From: Bacillus tianshenii
Lineage (GTDB): Bacteria; Bacillota; Bacilli; Bacillales; Bacillaceae_N
Length of the DNA: 64,000 bases
Assembly: GCA_020524525.2 (NCBI GenBank)
Contig: CP129018.1
Span: forward strand, 1,926,115-1,990,114
Direction: 5' to 3'
Part shown: piece after piece, positions 8,275 through 17,186 of the stretch
Position numbering within the stretch: position 1 is the first letter of the stretch
How the letters are laid out: each line of letters opens with the position of its first letter
The notes under the pieces: model-generated
Seen by the model: the letters and a program-made list of their open reading frames with translations, nothing else
Told to the model about the DNA's origin: nothing
Database searches by the model: none
Translations under genes and position numbers: made by a program

Positions 8275-8762
8275 TATTTCACAGCAGTCTTCTGAACACG
8301 ATTAGCAGCGTGCTCAATTTTTGGTAAAGCAATCACTCCCGCTAGTAAATTAATACCCGCTCCAATTAGCAACGCTGGGAGAAGTGCGAAATAAAACGGC
8401 GCGCCCATAATAAATGCAAACGGTAAGGGAGCCAGTACACCGTTACTTACAAAAAAGAAAACATAGGCTGAGATACGTTTCTTCTTTTGATACAATTTTC
8501 CAAATACCCAAAGAATGCCTGCCATTTCTGCTGCGACAAATAAATGCAGCGGACCAAGCGGAAGACCACCTAGGAGGGCTGAACCTAAGTGACCAAGTGA
8601 TGCTGTTATCATTCCTCCGACTGGTCCAAGCACTGCCGTAGCTGCAAGTGCCGGAAAGCTATCAAGGGCAACACTTGTCACAATAGCAGGAATTTTGATC
8701 ATTGCCCCTATAATGGAAAACGAAATAAAGACAATAAGTAATGAAAGCTGCCTTACGCTCAT
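8274..8762 (-). CDS. cblT: Alpha-ribazole transporter CblT-like (ECF S-component type)
   Basis: 162 residues with about five membrane spans, in the size range of substrate-binding S components of ECF vitamin transporters. Features include the N-terminal span LLIVFISFSIIGAMIK, then the glycine-rich AVLGPVGGMITASLGHLGSALLGGLP loop region (quoted in parts: GPVGGMIT, GHLGSALLGG). It pairs with CblS: the two genes touch in TAATG, and its own start overlaps the adenosyltransferase stop in ATGA. Likely imports alpha-ribazole. Specificity is inferred from context. Confidence 0.75.
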   Translation of the reverse strand: MSVRQLSLLIVFISFSIIGAMIKIPAIVTSVALDSFPALAATAVLGPVGGMITASLGHLGSALLGGLPLGPLHLFVAAEMAGILWVFGKLYQKKKRISAYVFFFVSNGVLAPLPFAFIMGAPFYFALLPALLIGAGINLLAGVIALPKIEHAANRVQKTAVK

Positions 8763-9343
8763 TCTTTCTCTTTCCTTTTTCCTCTGCGGAACACAAGTGC
8801 ACTACGCTCATACTCGACGTCCTTTACATTTAAGCGAGCATTAATGACACGGCCAATTGCAAATAAATAATCTGATAAGCGATTGACATATGTGAGCACA
8901 AACGGATTGATTTCCTCTTCACGCATAAGCGTTACAATTGCCCGCTCTCCACGACGAGCCACCGTTCTGGCAATATGAATCGTTGCAGCTGCAGGTGAAC
9001 CGCCTGGTAAAATAAACTTCTCAAGTGGTGGAGCCTCTTCAATATAAGCATCAATTCGCTCTTCTAAAAACGTCACCATTTCTTCAGTCACTTTAAACTT
9101 TGAAGGGTCGACTTTCACATGAGCTAAATCACCGCCACAATCAAATAATTCGTGTTGCACCTTTTCTAGCTCTTGATAAATATCTTTGAATACATCATCT
9201 TTAAGCTGTGTCATTGCTTGCCCTAGAAAGCTGTTGATCTCATCAATTGTTCCATAAGCATTTACACGAAGATGGTCTTTCTCAACACGGCCGCCAACTA
9301 ATGATGTTTGTCCTTTGTCACCTGTTCTTGTATAAAGTTTCAT
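8759..9343 (-). CDS. pduO: Cob(I)alamin adenosyltransferase, PduO type
   Basis: Transfers the adenosyl group of ATP to reduced corrinoid, giving the adenosylated form needed by the later salvage steps. The N-terminus MKLYTRTGDKGQTSLVGG is the PduO-type ATP-binding segment, followed by NAYGTIDEINSFLG. The C-terminal half carries FILPGGSPAAATIH, ARTVARRGER and YVNRLSDYLF, also family hallmarks. It is 194 residues, full length. TAAGGAGGAAATAAT precedes the ATG. The stop overlaps the cblT start (ATGA). Confidence 0.95.
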   Translation of the reverse strand: MKLYTRTGDKGQTSLVGGRVEKDHLRVNAYGTIDEINSFLGQAMTQLKDDVFKDIYQELEKVQHELFDCGGDLAHVKVDPSKFKVTEEMVTFLEERIDAYIEEAPPLEKFILPGGSPAAATIHIARTVARRGERAIVTLMREEEINPFVLTYVNRLSDYLFAIGRVINARLNVKDVEYERSALVFRRGKRKEKE

Positions 9344-9355
9344 ATTATTTCCTCC

Positions 9356-9784
9356 TTATTTTTTCAATGTTTGTGGTAATCCACACCAAATAACATCTAC
9401 CCGTTCTGCCTTAGCTGCAAGGGTTTGATAACACCAGCCTGTATAGTCACGCCACTGGCGGTTAAGCTCCTCCATCGGCACAATTCCTTTTGAAATATCA
9501 GCACCAATGACAACACAGGTACCACCGCCGCTTTCCCACTCAATGACCTTTTCAAAAAAAGTGTTCCAATAAGCACAAATGTCATCCTCAGCTTTAACTA
9601 ATGTTTCTTTAATTGCGGCCTCTACTCCTTCAAAAATGAGAAAGGATGCTGTTTTTTGTTTTGGAATATACAGCTGTCGCTCATATGCTGACTGCCACAA
9701 AACATTCGATGCTGAATGAAGCTGATAGTAATTGCTTACCCATTTTTTCTTTCCTTGACAGACACCTCCTGTAACGAAATGCAA
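9356..9784 (-). CDS. Short CobU-like protein, second copy with altered P-loop
   Basis: About 142 residues from a TTG start at 9784 preceded by TAAGGAGGGGAGAACG. The reading frame stays open further upstream, but that part lies wholly inside cobC. The N-terminus FVTGGVCQGKKKW aligns with the CobU P-loop (here GGVRSGKSS in the full-length copy at 11.1-11.7 kb). The C-terminus VVIGADISKGIVPMEELNRQ and VIWCGLPQTL matches the usual CobU end. The middle is shorter than in CobU. It could be a degenerate adenosylcobinamide kinase/guanylyltransferase or a specialised partner. It overlaps cobC by 49 bases, suggesting coupling. Confidence 0.7.
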   Translation of the reverse strand: MHFVTGGVCQGKKKWVSNYYQLHSASNVLWQSAYERQLYIPKQKTASFLIFEGVEAAIKETLVKAEDDICAYWNTFFEKVIEWESGGGTCVVIGADISKGIVPMEELNRQWRDYTGWCYQTLAAKAERVDVIWCGLPQTLKK

Positions 9785-10359
9785 CGTTCTCCCCTCCTTA
9801 ATCGCTCCGACGTTGTTTCTAGCAGCCAACCACCTGCATGCGGCACATTCCACTGCCAAAATGACTTCTGAGTTGGTGCGAACCATTCGAGAAGTGTACG
9901 GATAACGCCTCCATGTGTGACAACGGCGATACTCGTTGCATTCATTCCATCCATTTCCTCGGCTATTTCTGTGATACTCCTTCTAATACGGTCATGAAAG
10001 ACTGCTTTCGTTTCACCATTTGGGACCGGTAGACGATCATCATCGAGCCACGCACAATAAGCAGGCTGTTCTTTTAATTCAGCATACGTTTTACCTTCCC
10101 AATCTCCAAAATTAAACTCCCGCAATGAGCGTGTTGTTTTTAGTGGCAGATGAGGAAAGAGAAATTTTGCTGTAGCAACGCATCTGTTAAGATCACTTGA
10201 AAGAAGGCAATCAGGCTGTACAAAAAGCTCTTTCATCACTTGCAAATCATCTTCCGCATGCACGGAAAGAGGCTCATCACGCCAGCCGAGATATTGTTTT
10301 GCGAGATTTGCTTCTGTTACACCATGCCGTATGAGAGTAACAGCCACACGCCCATCCAT
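9736..10359 (-). CDS. cobC: Histidine phosphatase, probable alpha-ribazole phosphatase
   Basis: 207 residues with the phosphoglycerate-mutase-like LIRHG signature at the N-terminus (catalytic His). Also present are LLSSDLNRCVATA, the REFNFGDWEGKTYAEL segment typical of CobC/PhpB phosphatases, and AVVTHGGVIRTLL with the second His. It would dephosphorylate alpha-ribazole phosphate or adenosylcobalamin phosphate at the last step. The function call comes from the B12 operon context; motifs alone only give the superfamily. It overlaps cobS upstream by 43 bases. Confidence 0.87.
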   Translation of the reverse strand: MDGRVAVTLIRHGVTEANLAKQYLGWRDEPLSVHAEDDLQVMKELFVQPDCLLSSDLNRCVATAKFLFPHLPLKTTRSLREFNFGDWEGKTYAELKEQPAYCAWLDDDRLPVPNGETKAVFHDRIRRSITEIAEEMDGMNATSIAVVTHGGVIRTLLEWFAPTQKSFWQWNVPHAGGWLLETTSERLRRGERCISLQEVSVKERKNG

Positions 10360-11105
10360 AAGAATGTCTCACCACCTTCAATAAATGCACCAAGCGTATC
10401 GCCTGTTATACCACCGAATGACCGCTTCACAAATATTTGAAACAAAGCAGTATACAGCATTATTCCTGCACTAAGCATAAGATACAAATACTCCCCATTG
10501 AAAATAAACAACCCAAGACTAAGTAACATAATTCCTAAACAAAGCACAATCACGAAATCTCGTCGTTTTAAGTAGCGTTGAAAGTGATGGGCAAGACCAC
10601 TTTCTTTAGCTGAAGACGTAAAGCAAATCGTATAGACCATGCCAATACGAACGATAAAGGGCAGCACAATTAAAACAAAGGGAACCAAATCCGCTTGAAG
10701 ATGAACGGCTTCATAAAGAAACAACCACCGAAATAACAATAAAAATAAGAGGGCGATAACACCGAAAGCCCCTGTACGCGGGTCGCTCATAACCTCAAGT
10801 CGTTTCCTTCTGTCTTGAAAGGAAAAGTAAGCATCCGCGCAATCCATCCAGCCGTCTAAATGTAAGCCGCCTGTAGTAACAGTCATGAGAAACAGGAGAA
10901 CAATTGAAACAGCTAGTGAAGAAAAGGACCCTGCTTGCAAAGCGAGAAAAGCACCAGCGAGCAGCATGCCAATACTTAGACCAATGAATGGCAGCCACAT
11001 TACTGCAAAGCGTGCTTTTCTTTCCTCCCAAGGAACTTCTACTGAAAGGGGAATTGGCGTGAAAAATTGAACAGCTAGTATGAAGCCATCAAACACAAAC
11101 CGCAT
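10317..11105 (-). CDS. cobS: Adenosylcobinamide-GDP ribazoletransferase (cobalamin synthase)
   Basis: Joins adenosylcobinamide-GDP with alpha-ribazole (phosphate) in the membrane. 262 residues with about six spans. Family features: N-terminal AVQFFTPIPL, VPWEERKARFAVMWLP-type segment, GGLHLDGWMDCADA with the conserved metal-binding Asp cluster, SDPRTGAFGV, and the late GGITGDTLGAFIE. The ATG follows the cobU stop directly (TAAATG). Full length and undamaged. Confidence 0.95.
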   Translation of the reverse strand: MRFVFDGFILAVQFFTPIPLSVEVPWEERKARFAVMWLPFIGLSIGMLLAGAFLALQAGSFSSLAVSIVLLFLMTVTTGGLHLDGWMDCADAYFSFQDRRKRLEVMSDPRTGAFGVIALLFLLLFRWLFLYEAVHLQADLVPFVLIVLPFIVRIGMVYTICFTSSAKESGLAHHFQRYLKRRDFVIVLCLGIMLLSLGLFIFNGEYLYLMLSAGIMLYTALFQIFVKRSFGGITGDTLGAFIEGGETFLWMGVWLLLSYGMV

Positions 11106-11660
11106 TTAACTGTTCCCTTCCTTCATCGCTTGCACAAGCCCAAACTCCGCTTGGTACGCCTCATCCGCTATCTCAACAATTTCTTGATGCAGCTTCCCTA
11201 ATGAAGAAAGATAACACTTGCTTCCTACATCTTCAGGCATACCGTCATAGAAAAGGTCATTCGAAACAACAATGACATGCAAGCATTGTTTCTGATATTG
11301 TTCGATTGTTTCTTTCATTCGCCTGACAACAAATGCTGACTGTTGCGCTGATTGCCAAATGTCATTTATAAAAAGCTCATTGCTTAGCCACACCGTTAAA
11401 CAATCAATTAACACCGTATCTGTTATTGAAAACTGAGGTATAATGTTTTCCAAATTCCGAGGCTGCTCCCATGTTTTCCATTCATAAGGCGAAGCTGCAC
11501 GGTCGTTCTGATGCTTCTGAATACGCTGCTTCATTTCATTATCAGTAATCGTGCTTGTCGCAATATAGTGAATACATGTATCCTCTGCTAAATGGCATGC
11601 ATACTGCTCAGCGAATGAACTCTTTCCACTTCGCACTCCCCCGCTCACAAAAATTAGCAT
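11106..11660 (-). CDS. cobU: Adenosylcobinamide kinase / adenosylcobinamide-phosphate guanylyltransferase
   Basis: Phosphorylates adenosylcobinamide and then adds GMP, preparing it for CobS. The N-terminal P-loop VSGGVRSGKSSFAE is intact. YIATSTITDNEM with the nearby H and R residues, the DCLTVWLSN motif and VSNDLFYDGMPEDV follow in the family order. 184 residues, normal length. The start overlaps the cobD stop by 7 bases. A shorter, altered copy lies three genes downstream in the same operon. Confidence 0.95.
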   Translation of the reverse strand: MLIFVSGGVRSGKSSFAEQYACHLAEDTCIHYIATSTITDNEMKQRIQKHQNDRAASPYEWKTWEQPRNLENIIPQFSITDTVLIDCLTVWLSNELFINDIWQSAQQSAFVVRRMKETIEQYQKQCLHVIVVSNDLFYDGMPEDVGSKCYLSSLGKLHQEIVEIADEAYQAEFGLVQAMKEGNS

Positions 11661-12733
11661 TGATCTAACCAGCCTTCTAGATTACGGAGAAGTGTATCAT
11701 TTTCATCTTTTCGCTTTATCGCAAGCCGAATTGATTTTCCATTCAGTCCTTGAAAATTATATGTGTGCCGAGCAACAATGCCCTGCTGAAGCAAAAATGT
11801 TAGTAAAGGTTTCATATCACTGAACTGAGGATGAGAAAGCAGATAGTAGTTCACAACGGACTTTGAAGTGGTAAAGCCCATTTGTTCTAACCGATTCAAC
11901 ACCCGTTCACGTTCGTACGAAATCTGTTTTTTCGTTTCTTCTACAAAACGTCCCTCCTCTAAGCATTGCATGCCAATCTGCTGTGCCAATGTATTCACGC
12001 TCCAAGGTGGCTGATAGGATGCAAGTGCTTGAACAATCGGCGCATGACCTAACACATAACCAAGACGAATACCTGGAATGTGAAACATTTTTGTAAAGGA
12101 TCGAAGAATGAGCAAATTAGAATATTTTCTCAAAAGGTGAACAGCAGAAACGTTTTGTTCAGCAAAATCATAAAATGCCTCATCAAGCACAAGATACGTG
12201 TCATACTCTTCACAAAGCTGGCAAAGTTCATGAATAACGGAATCACCGTATGTCATTCCTGTTGGATTGTTTGGATGACAGCAAAAAAGCACATCAACTT
12301 TTTTCAAAAACTCCCCCATTTTGTATAATTCTAAATGACCGTCTTCATTCAGTTGAAAGGATTCCACACTACATTGATAAGCTTTCGCGGCCAGACGATA
12401 TTCCGTAAAAGTCGGTTCAATAATGCCGACTCTTTTATTCATAAAATATCTTGTAATCAAAAAGATACATTCTGCAGCACCATTACCAATTAATACGTTT
12501 GAGGGGTCAAGCTTTTCTTTATCACCAATCGCTTTTCTCAGTGTAATAGAGTCAAGCTCTGGGTAATGCGAAGCAGCTGATATGCAATTAGACAGCAGCT
12601 CGTTAAAGCTCTCAGGCATGCCAAACGGGTTTGTATTTACACTGAAATCCAACACACTTCCACTATACTTAATGTCAAATGCGTTATACACGCCATTTGT
12701 GTTGGCACCATGTTCAGGTAAAGAGATAGTCAA
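11654..12733 (-). CDS. cobD: L-threonine-O-3-phosphate decarboxylase (PLP enzyme)
   Basis: Makes (R)-1-amino-2-propanol phosphate, the linker attached by CbiB. Class I aminotransferase fold, 359 residues: FSVNTNPFGMPE near the N-terminus, IGNGAAECIFLI, HPNNPTGMTYG, LDEAFYDF, and the PLP lysine in RSFTKMFHIPGIRLGY. Resembles histidinol-phosphate aminotransferase, but the B12 operon context and the HGANTNGVY start favour CobD. Start is a TTG with GGGGGTG 7 bases upstream; it overlaps cbiB by 20 bases. Confidence 0.93.
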   Translation of the reverse strand: MTISLPEHGANTNGVYNAFDIKYSGSVLDFSVNTNPFGMPESFNELLSNCISAASHYPELDSITLRKAIGDKEKLDPSNVLIGNGAAECIFLITRYFMNKRVGIIEPTFTEYRLAAKAYQCSVESFQLNEDGHLELYKMGEFLKKVDVLFCCHPNNPTGMTYGDSVIHELCQLCEEYDTYLVLDEAFYDFAEQNVSAVHLLRKYSNLLILRSFTKMFHIPGIRLGYVLGHAPIVQALASYQPPWSVNTLAQQIGMQCLEEGRFVEETKKQISYERERVLNRLEQMGFTTSKSVVNYYLLSHPQFSDMKPLLTFLLQQGIVARHTYNFQGLNGKSIRLAIKRKDENDTLLRNLEGWLDQC

Positions 12734-13673
12734 TGATAAGCACCCCCAGAGAAATAAAAGTTAAAAACATCACCGTTGTTCGTTTCATAATTTGAATCGC
12801 TTCGTGAATATGAGCTGTGGCTAATGACACTGTTTTAGTGCCGATTAGCGGACGGTTAGAAATTGTTCCTTGATAATGATTTTGTCCGCCAAGCTGAACC
12901 CCTAGCAACAGCGCCGTAGCTGCTTCACACCAGCCGCTATTTGGACTCGGGTGTTTCCTAGCATGAATCGGCAGCTTTTTCACTAGATGACCGACATGCT
13001 TGTTATATTTTTTTGCATTGGCAAGTAACATCGCAATGCCTGTTAAGCGGCTTGGAATGAGATTCAGCAGATCATCAAGTCTCGCAGAAGCCCAGCCGAA
13101 CGAAATATATTTTTCATTTTTATACCCAAGCATGGCATCACACGTATTCACCCCTCTGTAGAAAAACGCGAGAGGTGCACCGCCAAGCAGGGCATAAAAC
13201 AAAGGAGCTGTTATCCCATCACTTGTATTTTCTGAAACCGTTTCAACTGTCCCTCTAACAATCTCTGATTCACCTAACGTGTCGGTGTCACGCCCAACAA
13301 TCCAGCCAAGTTTCGCACGCGCCTCGGTAAAATCACCTGCACGCAATGGTATTTCAACTCTTCTCGCAGCTTTTTCGAGATCATTTAATGCAATCGTTGT
13401 AAAAATAAGTACCGCTTCAACTGCAATTCCAATAATGAGATGAAGTTGATAAGCAACAGTAATAATAGCGAGTGGGATCAGAAAGCAGCAAATAGAAACG
13501 ATCAGCACAGTAAGCACACCTTTTCCTTTGCGAAAACGACCTTGATTGAACGCTCGGTCAAGCTTACTGATCAATGCACCAATCAACCGAACAGGGTGAG
13601 GTAAATGCTCAGGGTCACCAATCCACTTATCGAATGCAAGTGCTACAAGCGCTGCGATGACGTGCTCAATCAC
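12714..13673 (-). CDS. cbiB: Adenosylcobinamide-phosphate synthase CbiB
   Basis: Membrane enzyme that couples adenosylcobyric acid to aminopropanol phosphate. 319 residues with several spans. Signature segments: FDKWIGDPEHLPHPVRLIG at the N-terminus, IVGRDTDTL, ETVSENTSDGITAPLFYALLGG, and HPSPNSGWCEAATA. Start is a GTG overlapping the upstream CbiZ-domain gene by 8 bases with only a weak ribosome site, suggesting translational coupling. Its partner CobD follows, overlapping. Confidence 0.95.
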   Translation of the reverse strand: MIEHVIAALVALAFDKWIGDPEHLPHPVRLIGALISKLDRAFNQGRFRKGKGVLTVLIVSICCFLIPLAIITVAYQLHLIIGIAVEAVLIFTTIALNDLEKAARRVEIPLRAGDFTEARAKLGWIVGRDTDTLGESEIVRGTVETVSENTSDGITAPLFYALLGGAPLAFFYRGVNTCDAMLGYKNEKYISFGWASARLDDLLNLIPSRLTGIAMLLANAKKYNKHVGHLVKKLPIHARKHPSPNSGWCEAATALLLGVQLGGQNHYQGTISNRPLIGTKTVSLATAHIHEAIQIMKRTTVMFLTFISLGVLIIDYLFT

Positions 13674-15153
13674 TGGCTTTCACTCGCTGTTTGTAGCGTT
13701 CGATTGATTCTGAAACTGCTTCAAACATTAACTTTCCAATCGCTTTCCCGATCGGTGTAATCGTACCTGCATATTCAAATTGTGTCCCGCATTGTGTAGC
13801 AGCTACGAGCATACTGTCTGTTGAAGTACCTGTTGCTGGTGTGCCTGTTTCAGGATCGAGAATACCTTGCTGTTGAACAGCCTGCACCTTCGCTTCTGTT
13901 GCAGTCATCATCGCTTGCACATAGGCTGCTTCGGTAAGATGCCCTTGCAAGAAGATCCAACTATTAATCGTACCTGGTGAATATTCGAATTCCTTGTGCA
14001 AATATGCTCTCGAAATATCAACTGCATTTCCAGTGCCAGCTGTTACCATGACAAACAAAGAAAAGTCATCGGTATCCATCCGTTTATAAGAAGCATCTTC
14101 TAACATTGCGGCAGTCATCATGCCGACCGTTTGTTGGATATTACAATCTAAGTTCCTTAAATATTCCGTCATTTCTTCTAACGCATTATCAATCTTATAA
14201 TCTTTTGGCACGTGACGATTAATAAATGTACCAGCCCATTGAAAGCCAGCTCCAATCAATGCAGAGGATAATGTTTTCAATGGTTTAGGGGAAACAACAG
14301 TAATTCGTTCACTTGAAGCTGTTACGGTTAATTCATCAATGCAATTTACCCGTTCGGTATCATCCTGCTTTGGCAAGAAAGTAATTAAAGGTGATGGTGC
14401 AGTTGGATGCTCTTTCCGTTTCACATTTGTCTCGTAAATACGCTTTAAGCGCTCTTCTTTCATCACTTCATCTGGCGTGTGAAGTGACGCAGTTTTACCG
14501 TCTTCTAACAATAACAGCCGATCACAATACAAGCTTGCTAGATTTAAGTCATGAAAAATCGTGATAACCGTTAAACTTTTCGTTTTTGCCCATGTCTTTA
14601 ATGAATCAAGCAACCTCATTTGATGCGAAATATCCAAGTGGTTTGTCGGTTCATCCAATAATAATAGCTTTGGTCTCTGCGCTAACGCACGAGCGAGAAA
14701 AACGCGTTGACGCTCACCTCCACTTAACAACTGAATGGATTTATCTTGTAAATCCCAAAGACGTGTTTCTTCCAAGGCTTCATTCACAGCCTTCTCATCC
14801 TCCGCTGTCCATTTCGGAAATAAGCCCGTTTGATGAGAATACCTGCCAAGCTTAACTGTTTCTTTTACCGAGTAAGCAAATGACACATCAGTTGTTTGTG
14901 GGAGTACCGCTACTAATTGTGCTAATTCTTTCGGACTGTATTCTTCAATCTTTCTTCCTGCCAGCGTAACAGCCCCTTCATTAAGTGGCAGCTTTCCACT
15001 GATAAGCTGAAGAAGTGTTGTTTTTCCACTTCCATTTGGCCCGAGAATGCCAAAAATCTCACCTGCTTCTAAATCAAATGAAACATTTGAGACAACTTCT
15101 TTCTTCCCGTAGCCGCCTGATACGTTTTCTGCTGATAACATCATGTTCATCAC
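13666..15153 (-). CDS. Cobalamin ABC transporter ATPase fused to CbiZ amidohydrolase
   Basis: 495 residues in two parts. Residues 1 to about 255 form a BtuD/FecE-type ATPase: Walker A GPNGSGKTT, Q-loop LPQTTD, signature LLSGGERQRVFLARAL, Walker B LLLLDEPTNHLD, and His in TIFHDLNL. After a linker, residues about 270-490 form a CbiZ domain (TFINRHVPKDY, VGMMTAAMLED, VTAGTGNAVDIS, SMLVAATQCG, PIGKAIG). CbiZ removes the nucleotide loop of non-native corrinoids to give adenosylcobyric acid. The fusion ties import to remodelling. Two starts are possible (GTG 15153, ATG 15150). Follows btuC by 19 bases. Confidence 0.94.
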   Translation of the reverse strand: MMNMMLSAENVSGGYGKKEVVSNVSFDLEAGEIFGILGPNGSGKTTLLQLISGKLPLNEGAVTLAGRKIEEYSPKELAQLVAVLPQTTDVSFAYSVKETVKLGRYSHQTGLFPKWTAEDEKAVNEALEETRLWDLQDKSIQLLSGGERQRVFLARALAQRPKLLLLDEPTNHLDISHQMRLLDSLKTWAKTKSLTVITIFHDLNLASLYCDRLLLLEDGKTASLHTPDEVMKEERLKRIYETNVKRKEHPTAPSPLITFLPKQDDTERVNCIDELTVTASSERITVVSPKPLKTLSSALIGAGFQWAGTFINRHVPKDYKIDNALEEMTEYLRNLDCNIQQTVGMMTAAMLEDASYKRMDTDDFSLFVMVTAGTGNAVDISRAYLHKEFEYSPGTINSWIFLQGHLTEAAYVQAMMTATEAKVQAVQQQGILDPETGTPATGTSTDSMLVAATQCGTQFEYAGTITPIGKAIGKLMFEAVSESIERYKQRVKASD

Positions 15154-15172
15154 TACTTTCTGTTTCTCCTAA

Positions 15173-16219
15173 TCACCTTTTCCGAATCGTATAGAACAGA
15201 ATCGCAAATACTGGTGCCCCAACAAGCGATGTAATGACTCCAATCGGAAGCTCTGCAGGTGAAATAATTGTTCGTGCAATCATATCAGCTATGACGAGAA
15301 AAGCACTTCCATTCAAGAAGGAAAGCGGTAACAAATGACGATGGTCTGCTCCCCATAATATTCGGGTTAAGTGCGGAATAACTAAACCGACAAAGCCGAT
15401 CGTTCCAGAGACTGCAACCGCTGCCCCTGTTAGAAGAGACGCTCCTCCAAGCACAGCATATTTTCGAATTTGTACATTCACCCCAACATGACGTGCCGCA
15501 TCTTCACCGAAGGCAAGAGCATTTAATTCTCTTGTATTCATAAGAAGAACAATAACGCCTATTATTGTAAAAGGTGCCACCATCTTAACATAAGGCCAAC
15601 CCCGCATAGAGACACTACCCATTAGCCACGTAATAATTTGACGTAATTCTTCTCCTGTTAAAGCGATTAATAACGAAATAAGTGAACCGATAAAAGCACT
15701 AAAAATAATTCCTGTGAGAATAATTGTTTCAACTGACATTTGAGCATCTATTGCTCTAGCAAAACCGAGCACAAATACGAGCGTTACAAAACCAAATAAT
15801 ATACTCATTACAGGTAATGTAAAGCCATGCAGCAACGGTAAAGAAACACCGAAAAACATGACAACAACCGCCCCTAGTGATGAGCCAGAAGAAATCCCTA
15901 GCGTGTAGGGGTCAGCTAACGGATTTTGTAACAACCCTTGAAAAGCCGCCCCCGCAATCGCCAGTGAACCTCCGACAAATAATGCTAATAACACTCTCGG
16001 CAATCGAATAATCATTACAATGTTTTCATGCATCGGGTTAAGTTCGACCGTACTGCCAGTCAGGTTCGCATAGATAATTTGAAACACTTCTTTAAAAGAA
16101 AGATCAAGCGTTCCAGCTGTAACACTTAGTAGCATGGCCAGTAAAAGTAAACTAATAGATATAATATAGGCAAGTGATATATGCTTATTTGAATACGTCT
16201 GGATAGACAAGTTTAGCAA
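15173..16219 (-). CDS. btuC: Cobalamin ABC transporter permease, BtuC/FecCD family
   Basis: 348 residues with about nine or ten spans. FecCD-family segments: RLPRVLLALFVGGSLAIAGAAF-type core (RLPRVLLA, GGSLAIAGA), NPLADPYTLGISSGS, ITWLMGSVS, GFVGLVIPHLTR and LPIGVITSLVGAPVF at the C-terminus. The TTG start at 16219 lies inside the end of btuF (35-base overlap) with GGGAG 9 bases upstream. B12 specificity is from the riboswitch and neighbours; by sequence alone it could be a siderophore permease. Confidence 0.93.
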   Translation of the reverse strand: MLNLSIQTYSNKHISLAYIISISLLLLAMLLSVTAGTLDLSFKEVFQIIYANLTGSTVELNPMHENIVMIIRLPRVLLALFVGGSLAIAGAAFQGLLQNPLADPYTLGISSGSSLGAVVVMFFGVSLPLLHGFTLPVMSILFGFVTLVFVLGFARAIDAQMSVETIILTGIIFSAFIGSLISLLIALTGEELRQIITWLMGSVSMRGWPYVKMVAPFTIIGVIVLLMNTRELNALAFGEDAARHVGVNVQIRKYAVLGGASLLTGAAVAVSGTIGFVGLVIPHLTRILWGADHRHLLPLSFLNGSAFLVIADMIARTIISPAELPIGVITSLVGAPVFAILFYTIRKR

Positions 16220-17156
16220 GTTCTTCTACTCCCTCTACTAAACGCGGGCCTGCACGATTGAATTTATCTGCATCAACTGCATAGATTTGGTCATTCTTCA
16301 CTGCGGGAACATCCTGCCATGCTTGACGTTGTTTGATTTGTTCTACTGGATTATCGACATAGAACCCGTAAGTGGCAACAATAACATCAGGGTTAAGCAA
16401 AACAGCATCTTCTTCGGTGAATTTCACCCAGCCTTCTTGGTCAGCCGCGGCGTTTTTCGCTCCAATCTTTTGAAGAGTTTCGTGCATAAATGTACCTTTT
16501 CCTGTCGTATAAATTTCTGGAGCTGGCGCCACTTCTACCCATACTGTCTTTTTCTCTTCTTCACTAATATTGGCTGCTTTTTCTTCAATTGCAGTGATTT
16601 TATCTTGCATGTCTTTTGCGACTTTTTCCGCTTTCTCAGCATGTCCGGTTACTTTGCCGATTAAGCTAATCGACTTATACACTTGGTCAAACGATGTAGC
16701 ATCTGGTACAACTACAACATTTATCCCTGCTTGACGCAACTGTTCTAATCCTTGTTCAGCCTTTGCCATACCTGATGCATGAGCAAGCACTAAATCAGGA
16801 TTTAAGCCAATGACTTTTTCACTATTAAAATCAAGTCCGCCGATTTTTTCTTTGTTCTTAACATCTTCTGGGTAATTATCCCATTCTGTTACACCGACAA
16901 CTTGTTTCCCTGCTCCAACAGCATATGTAATTTCTGTATTACTCGGAATTAATGAGACAATCCGTTCTGGTTTCTTGTCAATCGTTACTTCTTTTTTAGT
17001 TGCATCTTTAATTGTTACTGGAAAGGCTTCATCTGCTGTTTGTTGTTCCTCTTTTTTCGCTTCTTTCGATGTGTCTTCTTCATTATTGCCACACCCTGCT
17101 AGCACCATTATTGCAGATAGCAAAATGAGCAATACTGCTGTTAATTGCTTCTTCAT
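16185..17156 (-). CDS. btuF: Cobalamin-binding lipoprotein, BtuF type
   Basis: Extracellular substrate-binding protein of the BtuFCD importer. The 323 residues start with a lipoprotein signal and lipobox VLAGC, then a Glu/Lys-rich linker. The helical-backbone binding fold is indicated by PERIVSLIPSNTEITYAVGA, VVGVTEWDNYPEDV, and LNPDLVLAHASG. First gene of the long B12 operon; its start lies about 30 bases after the riboswitch-linked terminator. Full length. Confidence 0.94.
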   Translation of the reverse strand: MKKQLTAVLLILLSAIMVLAGCGNNEEDTSKEAKKEEQQTADEAFPVTIKDATKKEVTIDKKPERIVSLIPSNTEITYAVGAGKQVVGVTEWDNYPEDVKNKEKIGGLDFNSEKVIGLNPDLVLAHASGMAKAEQGLEQLRQAGINVVVVPDATSFDQVYKSISLIGKVTGHAEKAEKVAKDMQDKITAIEEKAANISEEEKKTVWVEVAPAPEIYTTGKGTFMHETLQKIGAKNAAADQEGWVKFTEEDAVLLNPDVIVATYGFYVDNPVEQIKQRQAWQDVPAVKNDQIYAVDADKFNRAGPRLVEGVEELAKLVYPDVFK

Positions 17157-17186
17157 TCCTTTTTTCTCCTCTCATACTCAATCTCA

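Noticed and set aside
9785-9886. Longer start of the short CobU-like gene
   Set aside because: The extra codons lie inside cobC in another frame, and the TTG at 9784 has a near-perfect ribosome site directly before the conserved FVTGG segment.
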